Assembly (NCBI GenBank): GCA_029448655.1
Contig: JACCLO010000001.1
Location: 4,030,001-4,094,000 of the forward strand
Direction of reading: 5' to 3'
Length of the DNA stretch: 64,000 nucleotides
DNA from: Wolfiporia cocos
Lineage: Eukaryota > Basidiomycota > Agaricomycetes > Polyporales > Phaeolaceae
Positions 34,851-47,176 of the stretch are shown here, piece by piece (positions within the stretch are counted from its first letter, which is position 1; each line of letters opens with the position of its first letter). The notes under the pieces were generated by a model that saw only the letters and a program-made list of their open reading frames with translations, did no database searches and had not been told where the DNA came from. The position numbers were made by a program, and so were the translations under genes.

Positions 34851-37739
34851 GGAAACCGTGGGAAGTAATCGACCGAAAGACGGTGGGCCGCCACTTGTGG
34901 ACTCCACGCAATCTGAAAGCCAATCGACCAGATTCTATCAACCTGCACGCTTCGGATTCGAGAAGGTCGAGCCCTTCTGCCTTCTCCTCTTCTGATAAGA
35001 AAATGTCTGCTTGAATTGCTTATTTTGGCTGAGAAAGAACGCCATCCTCATCGTCGTCTTGGGCAGACACCGCTGGGGTTTTTACGACCGCAACCATAGC
35101 TTCCACGATTCAATGGAGGCCTGCACTTGTTGCGGAGCACTGAAACGTTCCTATCTCGCCCGAATCTCACGGGCAACCCCGTAGACCGATTTGATACTAT
35201 CGCTTCGGTCCATGAAAACGATCACGATTCCCATCCGCTACTGTACAGCTTAAATGGCGAGACAGTGCTGCGCGGTACTGGAATGCAGTGCGAGCAAATG
35301 GCTCCACGCCGCAGTAACTGCACCCCGGGCTTCCTCAGCAGGACATGATATTGAGCGCCACGGTGTGTGGACTACATTGCACTCATGACATGCTGATTAG
35401 TACAGCTCGGCCCCGCGTGTTTTCTTTTCACCCTTCACCTCATCAACAATGATTCCGCGACAGATGGACAGCGTGCGCTCGGGCCAAATGTCCTCGCGAC
35501 CGCCTTGATGAGTTAAGTAAGCTGTATACTTGTCAGGTATCTATGTGACTCCTGCCGCGGCATCACGTTGTCAACAAAGCTCTTTCTAGTCGACTGGTTC
35601 CTATCCTCCGCTCGGTCGGAACTGGAGAATGTCCGCGTGCAACAGTATCAGCCCTGGCGGTTTGTTCATCATGTTGGCGAAGCACAGTACCCGCGTCCTA
35701 TTCTGTCGGACCATCTTGCCTACGCCAGGGAACAGGAGGCACAGAGCAGCGTGATTTGCTCATGATGCGCGGCACACGGAGGACTATGTTTTTCGCCGAA
35801 GCTAAGTGTTGATGGTCATTCAGGACCCCCCCCCGCACAGAATCTTGGCATCGTCTGGTTCGCAGCAGTTTGACAACATGACCCCTGCGTTCATCTTCAT
35901 TCTACGAAGGGTCTGTCAGTACGCCGTCTTATTCAGTCAGCAGGCATCCTGTCTTATTCATTCGCTGCACAGCACAGTCACACCCCTCCTCTGCGGTTGC
36001 TCATCAAAACGCAGGAATCTGCCGGCCGTCCATTTCTGACGCCTCGCCGAATATCGCTCGTGACGCGGCGCCCGTCTTCAAACTTTAGTGGGTGCATCTG
36101 TTGCCGTATGCGTGCAGCTTCTTCAGCACACTGCCCCACAATCTGTTTCGAATTGAGAAAGATATCTTTCGGGCCGAGCTTCTGATGATCGTTGTCTAGC
36201 TCTGGTGTTTACGTCTCACGGACGACTAGAGGTTTTCGCACCGTCCTCTTGCGCAGCATTGGAGCAAGATAGCTTCTTACTGATTTTATTCGGTATTATT
36301 GCTTTCAGAAGATGCCTCGAATATCCTCCCACACACGCCAGCGGATTGCCATACATGCAACTGCAGATTCCCCTATAAGCAGGTACCACGTTCTCATTTG
36401 CTTCGCTGCAATATCGCACATCCTGCATTGTGACAATCTCGGCTGCCCGGAGAAGACACGTCTCCGCTCCCGCATCTCTGAAATTCTCGGGAAGGCTGTG
36501 TTGAAGAGCCTTACTTGGCATTTGAGATATCTTGTAGGTTGTGGACTGCCCACATGTTCCGTTGCTATGATCATGTATATCTCACATGCCTGATGCATCC
36601 ATCGGCGTATTCGGAATACTTCAGTGTTTTGCATAGCTCTGACTTTCATCGGTTTAGGACTAGAGGGCGTTCATGCAGAGTGCCTGAATGCAAGAGCACG
36701 ACCTCGACCAAATGGGTTTGCACCGTAGCGTTTCCCGTCGCACAACACTGTCACCACAGCGTCTAATACAAAGTATCACTTATTGTGGGATTAGTCTGCG
36801 TAGGCAATTACCCACAAATGGGTGGCGCAGCGGAGCAAGGGTGCGACAATTTGAATATCCCGTCCGGCCACATTGTCGCGCGGGCACGAGTACTATGCTA
36901 CTGAAGGCCCCCTCAAGGCTGGTCCAGTCTCGGCGCGACTGTTTCCGAGCCCTGCCTCCGCTTCTGAACCCTATATTGACCGATCAAAGGTGCTGTGTGA
37001 ACACCGATGGAATGGTATGAAACGTCTGCATACTGGTGCCGTGAGTCGGCTCGAAGAATACACTGTCCTTCCGGGGTTGTTAACATATACAGTCGGTATC
37101 TCGAGACTCTGGCGGCGATACGGTGGGTAGCGCGCGGCAGGTTGTCTGTCGTTCCGGAACGAGGTGAGCTCGTACCATCCCACCACGACGAAACGGCTTG
37201 CGCTGCTTATCCTAAATTATGACTTCGCGTCATGACTAATCATCTGGGATCGTATGGGTCCCGATATACCTTTGTGGTAGGCTTATGGTCTCAATTCACG
37301 GGATCTTCGCTCCAGGTTCGCACACGTGAGGCTTCCTCGGATCGAGCAAGCTCTCAATTTTGACAGGGAAGCGAGTCGTCGAAAGATCCTCACCTTCCAC
37401 GAGCCATGATGTCGAGATCTACACATCAGCTCAGCGATAGGCAAAAGTGATAGACCGTGGGTGTGGACCATGCACCAGTCACTGGCATCGTACCAGTGAT
37501 CCATGCCTCATTACTGCCGAAAAGACTGTATTCCATTTAGAAAATCTTGAGAACTGACGTTATCTTAACAACAACGCACTACAACCGCCATACAACCTCA
37601 TGACTCGATGATCATCATAAAAATCCACAGTATTTTAATTCTAACGACATGTGCAAGCGCGCTAGTATCAATGCATCAAAAATACATGCACGTTTGACTG
37701 AGTGATCCGTGGAAACTAGATATCAGAGCCCTTCCTCTC
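34851..37739. other. Intergenic, no gene recognised
   Basis: Nearly 3 kb in which I could not assemble a gene. Frames of 110-115 codons near 36300-37020 exist on both strands without family motifs. A C9 homopolymer occurs at about 35826-35834. Decayed genes cannot be excluded because the flank to the right is a pseudogene region. Confidence 0.4.
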
Positions 37740-38780
37740 GCCGTCTCTGAGACGCGTTCACCACGAGCAACATCAATGGGCGGCGGTCTCACTTCCATAG
37801 GCCGCATCGGATGACATACCATTAGAGGCGAAGCTCTGATCACCCCGGTTCCATATGCTTACTCCGCCCAGTCCCAGTCTATTGATCTACGTTTCACATG
37901 GTGATGAGTCGGCGGTGAACGGCCCTACGTTCAAACCGCTAGTCGGGATAGTCAGGTTGAACGGCTCGCCAGTAATGCTTCCAGAGGCCGATTGTGGATG
38001 TGGATAATCAACCTTGTCATACGCGCTCCCATATGCTCAAGTTGGATCAGTAGTGTATGGTTGTGTGTCAGGGGAAATAAACGCATAGATAACTTAATAG
38101 CCTAAGGTCAGCGAGGTAAAGATGACGGTGTCGTTGCGAGAAGTGCAGTTATACTACTGTTGACGGTGATCTGTGTTGAATCCGGCCGCCATGATCCCTC
38201 AGAGTCACTGTACAATTGGGCGCTTACGTGACGAGATCTGAAGAAGTTCGGGAAAGCTCCTGGACTCATTGGGGGTCTTCAATTCGTCAATCCTACCCAC
38301 GGTGAGCTCTGCAATGCCAACAGAATACGGTGTGATATGCAGGCCGGGCAAGGCTGCGAATATGTAAGCACTCTAAATGACCGACTCAGAACTTCACATT
38401 ACTAGGCAATCCTGCTGGATCAACCCCGAAAATCTGAATACCTGTGAGAACATCCCTGATTTGTCCGCGTCAGTATGCAGCAGAGCCATCGACTTGGCTG
38501 GTGGATTACCTTGGATTCCGCTGTACAAATTAGGAGAAATGCCGCTGTTTGATTGATGATCATAGTATATTGCGTCACAAAGAAACGGAGACTCCAACGG
38601 TAACAGTGTCTCGACTGGTATCCGGCCATGAATGTACTCACCGGGTGAGATTATGGGGTTCCATCTCCATTTGTATCGAACGTAGTTCCTGTGTCCTTTT
38701 GCAGATCGACGTATGTCAGGCTTTGTGAGACACTGAACAGGATCTGGTATTGACAAGCTTCGCCGCAGCGGCCTACCTAA
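37740..38780 (-). pseudogene. Decayed aspartic protease copy
   Basis: Diverged copy of the protease gene at 39497-41159, same strand, about 0.7 kb downstream of it. Recognisable blocks correspond to exons 4 to 8 and the terminal exon of the intact gene. For example 38500-38640 aligns with exon 4 around the YSGIQG block, 38310-38360 with the exon 6 start, and 37900-37980 with the exon 8 block encoding the ...NLTIPTSELNVGPF segment. The first three exons, including the signal peptide and first catalytic Asp, are not detectable. Several internal deletions and frame changes break every reading frame, so no protease can be made. Boundaries are approximate. Confidence 0.75.
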
Positions 38781-38859
38781 GAACTTGATGGCGTGTGGTC
38801 GGTGCGATGGGGCACAATCGGGTCTCGTTCTGTGTTATACCAAAGTGAATAAACGAACG

Positions 38860-39480
38860 TTTGCAAGGCTCAGTTCGAAAAGCGATCACAAGTCGTTGCT
38901 CGAGGGTACAAGAACACTGTAAGCGACGCGCATCCTCTTCAGTATCAAGGAATGTAATAGTTTCTAAGTCAACAAGGGCTTCACTTGCGCTAGAGTACGG
39001 CCGGCGGAACCTGCAACTATGTAGGGCATGTACTCACTTGGTAAAACACCAAGCGTGCGACAGCGTTAGATGTCAATAACAAGCAGAAACCCAGATCGCC
39101 GAGACAGGTCAATGTACAGGCGCGGTCTACAACAATGGTGCTGACGACGAGCATATCATTCACAACGGAGACAGACGTGATTGAGAACCCGAGTCTGAAG
39201 CTCTTGCTCCTCCAGCAGTAGGCGGAATTGACCTGCGAATTCGCGGGTACGAGATTAGCCACACGCCATTGTCTGAGGCCAGCAGTCATGAGTCCCAGCC
39301 CAAGGCTTGTTACCACCACCGTGGAACAGACTGTAGCTCCTATTGAGAAGATCTCACGCGACTTGGTTCTACAAACCATTATCACGAGTTCCATGAGATA
39401 TTTGATTCAGCGACATGCCCGGGCGCTGGATCTGCCATGGGTTGGGGCGATACATGGAACAATCACATCTAGTCTTGGGG
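38860..39480 (-). pseudogene. Copy 1 of an unidentified duplicated unit
   Basis: Between the two protease copies. The minus strand has a 125-codon frame (39017-39394) with hydrophobic stretches (ATVCSTVVVTSLGLGLM, TLTCLGDLGFCLLL) and a plausible splice donor CAA|GTGAGT at about 39040. Segments around 39050-39230 resemble 42020-42235. I do not recognise the family and found no complete gene. It could be a remnant of a membrane protein duplicated together with the protease. Confidence 0.35.
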
Positions 39481-39496
39481 ATTCGTAGCAGCTGAG

Positions 39497-41159
39497 CTAA
39501 AGCACCCCTCCTCCTGCTGTTTCTGGGACGACTTGATTACCAGTGAGGATAAGTAAGCAATTGTTCGCAATCACCTGGCTTTAGATGACATACCGTTGGA
39601 GGCGAAACCCATTCTCTGGTTGGTGATATCCCATATACTGTAGTAGTGCTTTAACAGACTTCCTCCAACCAGTTCCAGCCCGTCGAAAGCATTGATGAAC
39701 GTCTGGCACAATGACGCGTCGGCGGTGAACGGTCCTACATTCAATTCACTAGTCGGGATGGTCAGGTTGAACGGCTCGCCATTGATGCTCGTGAAAGTAA
39801 TGTCGATGGTGGATGATAGTTCGTCAATCTTGCTGCATGCGATCCCATACGCTCCCGGCTCAGGGGTGTAAGGCTGAATATCAGGGGAGATCAATGCGTA
39901 GATAGCCTAAGACTGAGGTCAGCACGCAAAAAGTACACAGAACTAGTGCACTTCTACCTCAGTTGTATTCGTGTCAAAATACGCATTGCTGGTGCCACTA
40001 TCGAAGATAATGGTGCGATTACTCGCGAGGAGTGAAGTTGTCTGACCATTGACGGTGATTTGTGTCGAGTTCAACTGCCATGATCCCTCTGAGTTCGCGG
40101 GCAACTCGGAATATGTGATCGGACCTGATTGTCGTTTGTAGACTGAGAGTCGAAACAGTCTGCGAGGCGTTCAAACTCACTGTGGATCTTCGTTTCATCG
40201 ATCGCACCCAGGGTGAGTTCTGCGTTGCCGATGGAGTACGGGGTGATATACATGCCGAACAAGGCTAGGAATATGTGAGCAACCTATACGAACAATTCGG
40301 GAATCTATATCACCAGGCAATCCTTGCTGTATCAGCCCTTCGAAGAATCCCTGTGCCTGCGATGACATTCCTGATCAACCTGCGTCAGTATGCAGCAGGA
40401 CCGTCGAATTGGTACTTATGTACCTTGAATTCCGCTATAAGGATCAGAGTCGAATGCTGCTGTCTGATTGATGATGGTGTATAGCGCCACATTGGGAATA
40501 GAGATACCGCCAACGGTTACAGTGTCTCGACCGGTTTCCAGCCATAGAACATACTCATCAGCTGAAACTACGGGGTTCACTCCACCACCGGTTGCAAACG
40601 CTATTTCCGTAACCTCGTATAGATCTACGTATGTCGAACTCTCCGAAACATTGAATAATATCTGGTTTGCACATGCTTCACCGCACTGTGTGCCTGGAAA
40701 AAGGCTCCATTCGATCAACACAATAAAACATAACGGTACTTTATTCTGTGCACATACTGGTGAACTCGAGTGTGTAGCTTCCAGTGTCAAACACAACAGG
40801 AAGTGTTTGTGGAGGAGTCCCAACTACATACATGACTCGATCACGAGTAATCCTAGAATAATAATTACTTTTCTTACCCGAGATATTCCCATACCATCTT
40901 CATATCGTAAGTACTGCTTTCATTCATCAGATAGCAAGTGGCACGCAAGAAGCACCTACTGCAAGTCAGTTCCGTTGAACTGTTCAGCGAGTGGAACATT
41001 TATTGCCGCTAGTGACCTCCGTATGCTAGCCACATGTCCTCTGAGTACATTCCGTGACGTTAGGCTAATCTTGGACGGGGTGGAGCTCATATCCTGAGAG
41101 CCGTAAGCGGAGAGTGCTCCCAGGATGCACGAGAGGGCAACGGCGCATCTCCACAACAT
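39497..41159 (-). CDS. Secreted pepsin-like aspartic protease (A1, polyporopepsin type)
   Basis: 409-residue A1 endopeptidase. Exons: 41159-40960, 40897-40878 (20 nt), 40823-40758, 40693-40424, 40370-40314, 40264-40181, 40142-39958, 39906-39594 and 39531-39497. An N-terminal signal peptide (CAVALSCILGALSAYG) indicates secretion. A basic propeptide follows. Catalytic aspartates sit in VVFDTGS (Asp86) and IIFDSGTS (Asp280). Other family blocks: WYGNISVGTPPQ, GIQGMSSQ, LFGMYITP, ELTLGAIDETK and YYSIWDITNQRMGFAS. If the last intron (39532-39593) is not spliced, the protein ends six residues later at 39571. I prefer the spliced end because the pseudogene copy conserves the terminal exon. A TATA element lies 70 nt upstream. 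Likely an extracellular digestive enzyme. Confidence 0.9.
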
Positions 41160-41229
41160 GGCGAAGATTATGTGATAGTACTGGTGTGAGAGGATCCTGG
41201 CACTGAGGCTGACGATAGCAAACCAGACG

Positions 41230-41238
41230 TTTATATAT
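41230..41238 (-). promoter_or_regulatory. TATA box of the aspartic protease gene
   Basis: TATATAAAC on the minus strand, about 71 nt upstream of the start codon, at a suitable distance for a core promoter with a short 5' UTR. Secreted hydrolase genes in fungi often have TATA boxes. Confidence 0.6.
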
Positions 41239-41459
41239 TCAAGCGACCTCTTCTCGCAGCCTTCTCTCGGAGCTTCTGTACAGCATGGTCTCGGCGTCGT
41301 GACACGCGTATACCGAACGCCGCGACCGATGCGTATTCCCGTCGACCAATACGAGCGCGGATGCTGATTCACGTTCACATGGTCAGGATCCCGTCACTCA
41401 ATCGCATGTGGTGCAACCGTCAACAGCGTACACTTGTCATCTCAGCAGCTCAATGCAAA

Positions 41460-42260
41460 CATAATCATTGATTTCCTAGCATCATAAGCTGTCTAGATTT
41501 GACTTACCGCTCTTAGCCCTTTAGCAGCTCTAGACATCTGCTTGGTCAGCGGCGTACGGTATTGACGAATGTAGTACGACGTATTCGTTCTTGCCTGCGC
41601 TTTGGGTGCGCATAAACAAAGCTAATGGGTGATCGTCGTTGAACGTGTTTCCAATATGTGTGGCAGTGGCATCAGCGGGTAGCACGGCTTAGTCCGTGAT
41701 AGCCGCAATTCACGGCGCCGTCATTCCAGACATCCCATGAAACGCAACTCGGCACGACGTCGAGGAATTCTACCATGTGAGCCGTTGCCAGTATGTGCAG
41801 GTAGGATTGCGCGACACGCATCTCCGACTGCCTCTTGAAACGGGGCCGAGGAATGGTTCTGTGAGTCAACAACGGAAGATATCACTTAAACTGTGTAGTC
41901 AAAGCATGCAACTCAGCTTCGAGACCGTCGTGAACTGCTGACGATCGTAGCGACTCGTAACGGAGCACCTGCTCGTAACCAATGTCTTACTTGCTGGATC
42001 ACCAAGGGCACCGGTGATAGAGGAGACGACGCTCGCATCGTAGCAGTGCGGATAAACAGGCAGAGAGCAAGATCGCCGAGACCGATCTATGTACAGGTTG
42101 TGAGTACAACGACGACCACCAAGGGGCGGCGTACAATGCTAACGATGAGCAAGACATATAGAAAAGTACGCAGAGATTAAACGCGAGAGTGAGATTCCGT
42201 GTCTGAAAATCTTGCTCCTCTCTCCTCCCTTTCGTGTAGCGACCGAGAGGACAGGGAACC
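41460..42260 (-). pseudogene. Copy 2 of the unidentified duplicated unit
   Basis: Upstream of the intact protease. The part 42020-42235 resembles 39050-39230: shared blocks include the run reading AGATCGCCGAGAC followed by TGTACAGG, and the coding-like stretch RSK-FR-G. Stops occur in the frame corresponding to copy 1. Together with the proteases this gives the minus-strand order unit, protease, unit, decayed protease. The limits are uncertain. Confidence 0.35.
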
Positions 42261-42304
42261 ACGCTTTCCGATAAAATTACAAGCTGATCACAGAGAGACC
42301 GAGA

Positions 42305-44374
42305 CTACAGGCTGCCGAGAAGAGCGTCCGAGAGAGACGGGAGATTGGGTGGTGCAAACCCTGCCACAGCCGGATTGAATGCCGCCAGCATGGGGCCCGA
42401 TGCCTGAAACGAATACGCATGCATTTGCTTCGACTCATGCATAGTCGTATAGAGGGAATCGGGCTGGATGATGGTGACATGGTCCGGCCCAGCCAGGAAG
42501 GGTGCTGACGGGTAAGGGACGGGAGACGGATTGGGAATGTCGGTGAACGTCGTCATCTGGATAGTTCTCGTGTCGCTGCTGTCGGAAGATGCCGAAGACG
42601 TCGACATTGGGGAGTAACAGAGGGTGGGTGTGTATGTCGACGGCGAGACATCCTCACGAGGAGCGGCGCCCGGTGCGAGACGCGGTAACATTTGTTTTTG
42701 GTTGACAAGCTCTATGGACTCCCGGATCGGCATGGGCTCCGAGAACACTTCGCCAGTCATACTAAGCGGTGCAATTGGAGCATCCATGACGATCATCGGC
42801 TCCGTCGCACAGCGCCGCAGCCCGCCGCTTGCTATCCTTGGCGTTTGCGCCGGCGTAGGCACAGCCAGTGCTTCCCTTGATGTGGCGCTGCTCATCAAAC
42901 GGCGTTCGCCAGCGGCGTATGTAGACGACGGAGGCGACATCATGAAGGCGTTCACCGTCAGTTTAGCCAGCAAGTCACCGTCACTATAGCTCCTTGAGAC
43001 AGGCTTCCGGCCATTGCCGTTCCTTGCTCCCACATTGAGGTTCTTGCCGACCCATAGACGCCATTCCAAGGCGTCTCCAAGAGCGCGCTCGCAACGTCCA
43101 ATCTCGCGCGGAGATAAACCAGCGAGCTTCGCCCACGCGCGATTGGAATAGGAACGATCTTGCATGAATTTCGAGGCGAGAATGAGACAAGCGAGGAAAG
43201 TGCGGCGAGGGCAGAGGAGAGGAGAGGGGAGAGGGGGGAGAGGGGGGAGCGACGGCGATTCAGCGGACGTAGTGGCGGCACACGGCTGGTCAGTCGAGCT
43301 ATCTTGGGATCTCAATATTCGGTCTGCATCCAATATAGCAATAGGGCGATCTTCCCGGGTGACAGTGGCAGAAACGGCGAACTGCTTGCTGTTATCTATT
43401 GCGCACATGTCACTGTGCTTCGTGCCAACGGACCCTTCTTGACCAACGGATTCAATGACAGAGGCCTTCGACCTCTCTCGCTGAAGGAGGCTAGGCACCT
43501 TGGCGCGTACCGCTTCCAGATAGCAAAGTGCTGTCTGTAAGACTCCGGTCGACGTGCGAGAGCGGCGAAGGACCTCGTGAACAAACCCCTTGATGGGGAA
43601 AAGGTGGTTCTCATCGGCCTGCTGACTGGGCGCTTCACATATCTCAGGAAGAGAAGGCGATGGGTGGGTAGACGGTGAGACGGGCGAAGGTAACTGCACA
43701 TTCCGGCCAGTGCCACTTGTAGATGTACTCGCGCGCGGCTGAACCTCTCGCTGAGAGGCGACAGGGTCAGCAGCGCTCGAGGGGAGGCGAAAGACATGGG
43801 GGATATCTTCGGGACGCCATGTATCGCATAACGACCATATAGCCTGATCTGTGTGTTTATAATAATCAGCACAGACGTCTAACAAGCAAAGAGATGGCTC
43901 AAAGCCATATTGCCCTTGTCAACTGCCCCAGGGTGCATGAAATCTTCTTCCAACCTGTCGCTGTCGACTGTCGACAGGCCGACAACGACAGACCGACAGC
44001 GACAGGTCGGAAGAAGCTTCTTTCATCACCACATACTTGGTCAAGTTGGCTTGAATCAACGAAAGGCGCGACTGACCGACTAGACGAATAGCATAGCGCG
44101 CTTTCTGCGCGTCACGCGGAGGATGAGGTCGAGATAGATTCGGGAGGGGAGGCGCCCTGGGTCGTTCAGGTTCGCAGATAAGGTGAAGTTGGAGAGTGGA
44201 CGGTGGGGAAGATGATACAGACGAAGCGGGGGTATGCAGATAAGAGACAGGTGACGTGCATGTGGGAGTCGATGCAGTTGTGGGTAACGTGACCGAGGAG
44301 TAGGGCTGCCAGCGGGCCCTAGCGCGCGTTGCACTAGGGCCGCGGTGAGAGAGCGAATGGGAGACAGCATGCAT
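42305..44374 (-). CDS. Pho85-type (PCL) cyclin
   Basis: 613 residues from exons 44374-44077 and 43848-42305. Regulatory subunit for a Pho85/Cdk5-like kinase, by family. The splice restores ARYAIRLVDQAIWSLCDTWRP ahead of the cyclin box. The box has FVHEVLRRSRTSTGVLQTAL and then RRTFLACLILASKFMQDRSYSN plus WAKLAGLSPREIGRCERALG, typical of Pcl cyclins. The two halves are separated by an insertion of about 100 residues, Ser/Thr-rich and ending in a Pro/Leu run. The long C-terminal half is Ser/Thr/Pro-rich and likely phosphorylated and disordered. The intron is 228 nt, four times the local norm, and contains a strong hairpin. Pcl5-like nutrient signalling is possible but not provable. Confidence 0.85.
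43944..44016. repeat. Inverted repeat (23-bp arms) inside the cyclin intron
   Basis: Arms 43944-43966 and 43994-44016 are reverse complements with one mismatch, which would be a G-U pair in one RNA strand. The 27-nt loop contains the palindrome CTGTCGACAG. The structure lies wholly within the 228-nt intron. Confidence 0.9.
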
Positions 44375-47176
44375 TTCGTTGGAAAGACACAGTATAGAGC
44401 GATCGAGTGGGGTTTTCAGACAACGGAATCGGCGAGCAGGATTGTCAATTAAAGGGCATTACTAGAGTACGACGGGTTGGGACTTGGCTTGCTGATAATG
44501 ATAGACGGGACTTGGAGACCAGATGCGATTTCGAAGACGGCGGAGGCGGCAGGGAACAGAGTCATATAGCGATTTTTTTGCACAGTATACATTTCGACGT
44601 CGGTATGGTTGTGGCGGTAGTCCGAAGTCACTGACTTTGGACTGACCGGCGTTTATTTGAGCTCTGGCTTGCTGTCGCAGAGCAAGAACTCAGACAAATT
44701 CGGAAATCCCAGGAGCGAAGGAGGCAGGAGATCTGTGCGAGGACTGTCGGCCGGGAGAGAGCAGCAAGGGGCTGATATAAAAGAAGCGGAGGAGCGGAGG
44801 AGTCAGAGGAGAGTCAGTACGGAATAAGTCAATCACGCCAACAGGCGACAGCCACAGGACAAACAAGCCACAATCCAGGAGTCACTTCCTCGGCAGTCTC
44901 CTGTACCGGAATGTTCACGCTCCCTCGGCCTTCTGTCTCAAATGACCACTCGATGAATGGCTATGTCTTCTCGTATCGCCCAGGCGTTCCGCAGTTTCCC
45001 CCCCAATGGTTGTCCTGCGCGACCCCCTGTGTGGTCGACGCAGGCCACTGCACGCCCATTGTCGCCGCCGCGGCCGCGATATCCAGCCTGTGACCCACTG
45101 CCACAAAAAATTGTATCGTCCCATCTGGGCGATCAACGTCAACGATGACTAGGATTTGTAGATTCCTCACGGATGTGACAGTCGGGTTGTTTGGAAGATT
45201 CATATAACAGCCGTTATAAAAGTGCAGCCCGTCGCAGGTTCCGGCCGGGCTCATTGCTGATGGAGACGTCCATATGAGGATTCCGATGACAGTACATAGC
45301 TGGCGAATGCGGTCCGTAGGAGATCCTGCTGCAGGACATGCTCTGGTCTCCGACTACTTGCGCAAACGGACTTGTTCATCACAGGGATCTATCTGCAGCG
45401 CCCTGCCTGTGGCTGAGCGCTGATTTCAGACTCGTCTGCTCTCCGTCGTGGCCCCGGCGCTAGCGCTATGTGTCTATTTTGCCGCCATGTAGGCTCGTAA
45501 CAATGGCGCAATGTAGTGATGCCTCCTGCCATCTATTGCAGCTGACTGACTGCTCGTTACATTCAACTGTGGCCAACTGCTATCTGGAATAGCGCGGATC
45601 CGACTTCGGAGGCGCGACGAGCGCCGGGGCTTGGCCGATCCGACACTTGTCCATTCCTCATTCCTCGCATATCCAGATAGGTTTCGGGACGCTGTCACAT
45701 GGGACGCGGACTGACTGCGCTCTACAGTCATACCAACCTCCTGCGTCAATCACGAGGTCGGCCCAGGACAGTCCTGTCCGAGATCGCACAATGTCTGAAC
45801 TTACCGGCATTCTTCCCCGGCGTCACCGAAGTTGATAGATATGTCATCCGCTCGTCTCACTTCAGCCTGCTCCATATGGAGGGCACCATTCGATGTCGGA
45901 CGATAGTAGATGAGCAACATTCCTTCGTACTTGCAAATTGATCAACATCATGCATAGTAGAGTGGTTTGTCGGGTGGGCAATACGATATCTATTTGCCGT
46001 CTCCTACCTCCAAATCTTCCTTCGTACATATCTGCCAGCCCCATTGATACAGCACCCCGCGCGCCTGATGCTTAGACTGTCCTCACATACGGAGCAGCGG
46101 ATTAAGGGAATGGGATGCTGGAATCGATGTAGAGATGGAATGCGCTGGGGGTCCCACAGCCCTGGTCCGTTCTGTATGTAGAGTTTACGTATGATCGACC
46201 TGAGTGTAATCCAGCACGGCCTATTCGGCGCCGCAAGCCAGTTTCTGAAACAGGGAGCAAGTGACGCGTGCAGGTGCACTGCGGCTTTAGTTCACCAGCC
46301 CGCTGCACAGCCCCGCACAAGCCATTTATGGAATCATTCAGTAAAATCCATCGCGTCGCTCGCCGCAAGGCATGTTGCAAAACAGTGTCCCGACGACGCC
46401 ACGAAGCTCAACGAAGCCTCAACGTTTCGGCGCAGGTGCTTCTGGGCATGCACGAGTCCGACGACGCAGTCACTGTTTGATCGCACTAGCAGCTCCTCCT
46501 AATTCCGAGCTTCGTCCAGAGCCACGAGCGCGAGGCAGTGGGGAAATGATTCTGCGTCACTGGTAGGCAACGCGGCGGACACGCTGCAGCTGTCCCGCTG
46601 GTTCCTCATGGGACACCACCATTGTCCGTCGTTATGCCGGGACATGCGGGGGTTCGGTGGAATGCGATCTAGCTGTGGAGATCTACTAACAAGTATAGTG
46701 CGCTGAGACCTGATGGACGGAAACGTTGAGGATGCCAGCAAGTGCTCAGACGTAAGAGAGAGGTCTTCGTGCGGCGCATCGGCTTCTGAGGATTCCGGGC
46801 CAAGGGCTGCATTGCCATGATGCAAGCATCCACTTTCTTTCTAAATGCCGAGAAATAGCTATTGACATGCTGAACGAGCGTGGACGGCGTAGCACCTCAT
46901 GCTTCTTGAGCAGCATCCCCGTGCATACTGTTTCGCGAAATGATGGGCCTCGCGTCGATGATGCTTTGCTATCAAATATGACGCTGTCCATGCTCATTAC
47001 AACCTCCGATTTCGACTACAATCAATATCACGCTGATCACGAACCATCGACGAATGGCTTTGCGACCTCATTGCAAGCAGACATTTAGGCCAGGCACAAT
47101 ACCATGATCTCAACTGATATACGTATTATGTACAGGTACACTAGTTATCTCATTCATAAGATGTCATAAGGATATT
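44375..47176. other. Intergenic, no firm gene
   Basis: Holds the cyclin promoter at the left. GATATAAAAG at about 44774-44783 and TTATAAAAG at about 45214-45222 are TATA-like on the plus strand, and the first precedes an ATG at 44911 by about 130 nt. The following plus frame is only 60 codons with no motif; an overlapping 97-codon minus frame (44961-45254) is equally unassigned. Nothing else recognised. Confidence 0.4.

Noticed and set aside
36305..36649. 114-codon minus frame that might be a remnant gene
   Set aside because: Some hydrophobic stretches, but no family match and no linked exons.
44961..45254. 97-codon minus frame starting MSPAGTCDGLHF
   Set aside because: Cys-containing and faintly like a small secreted protein, but it has no signal peptide and no splice or promoter support on that strand.
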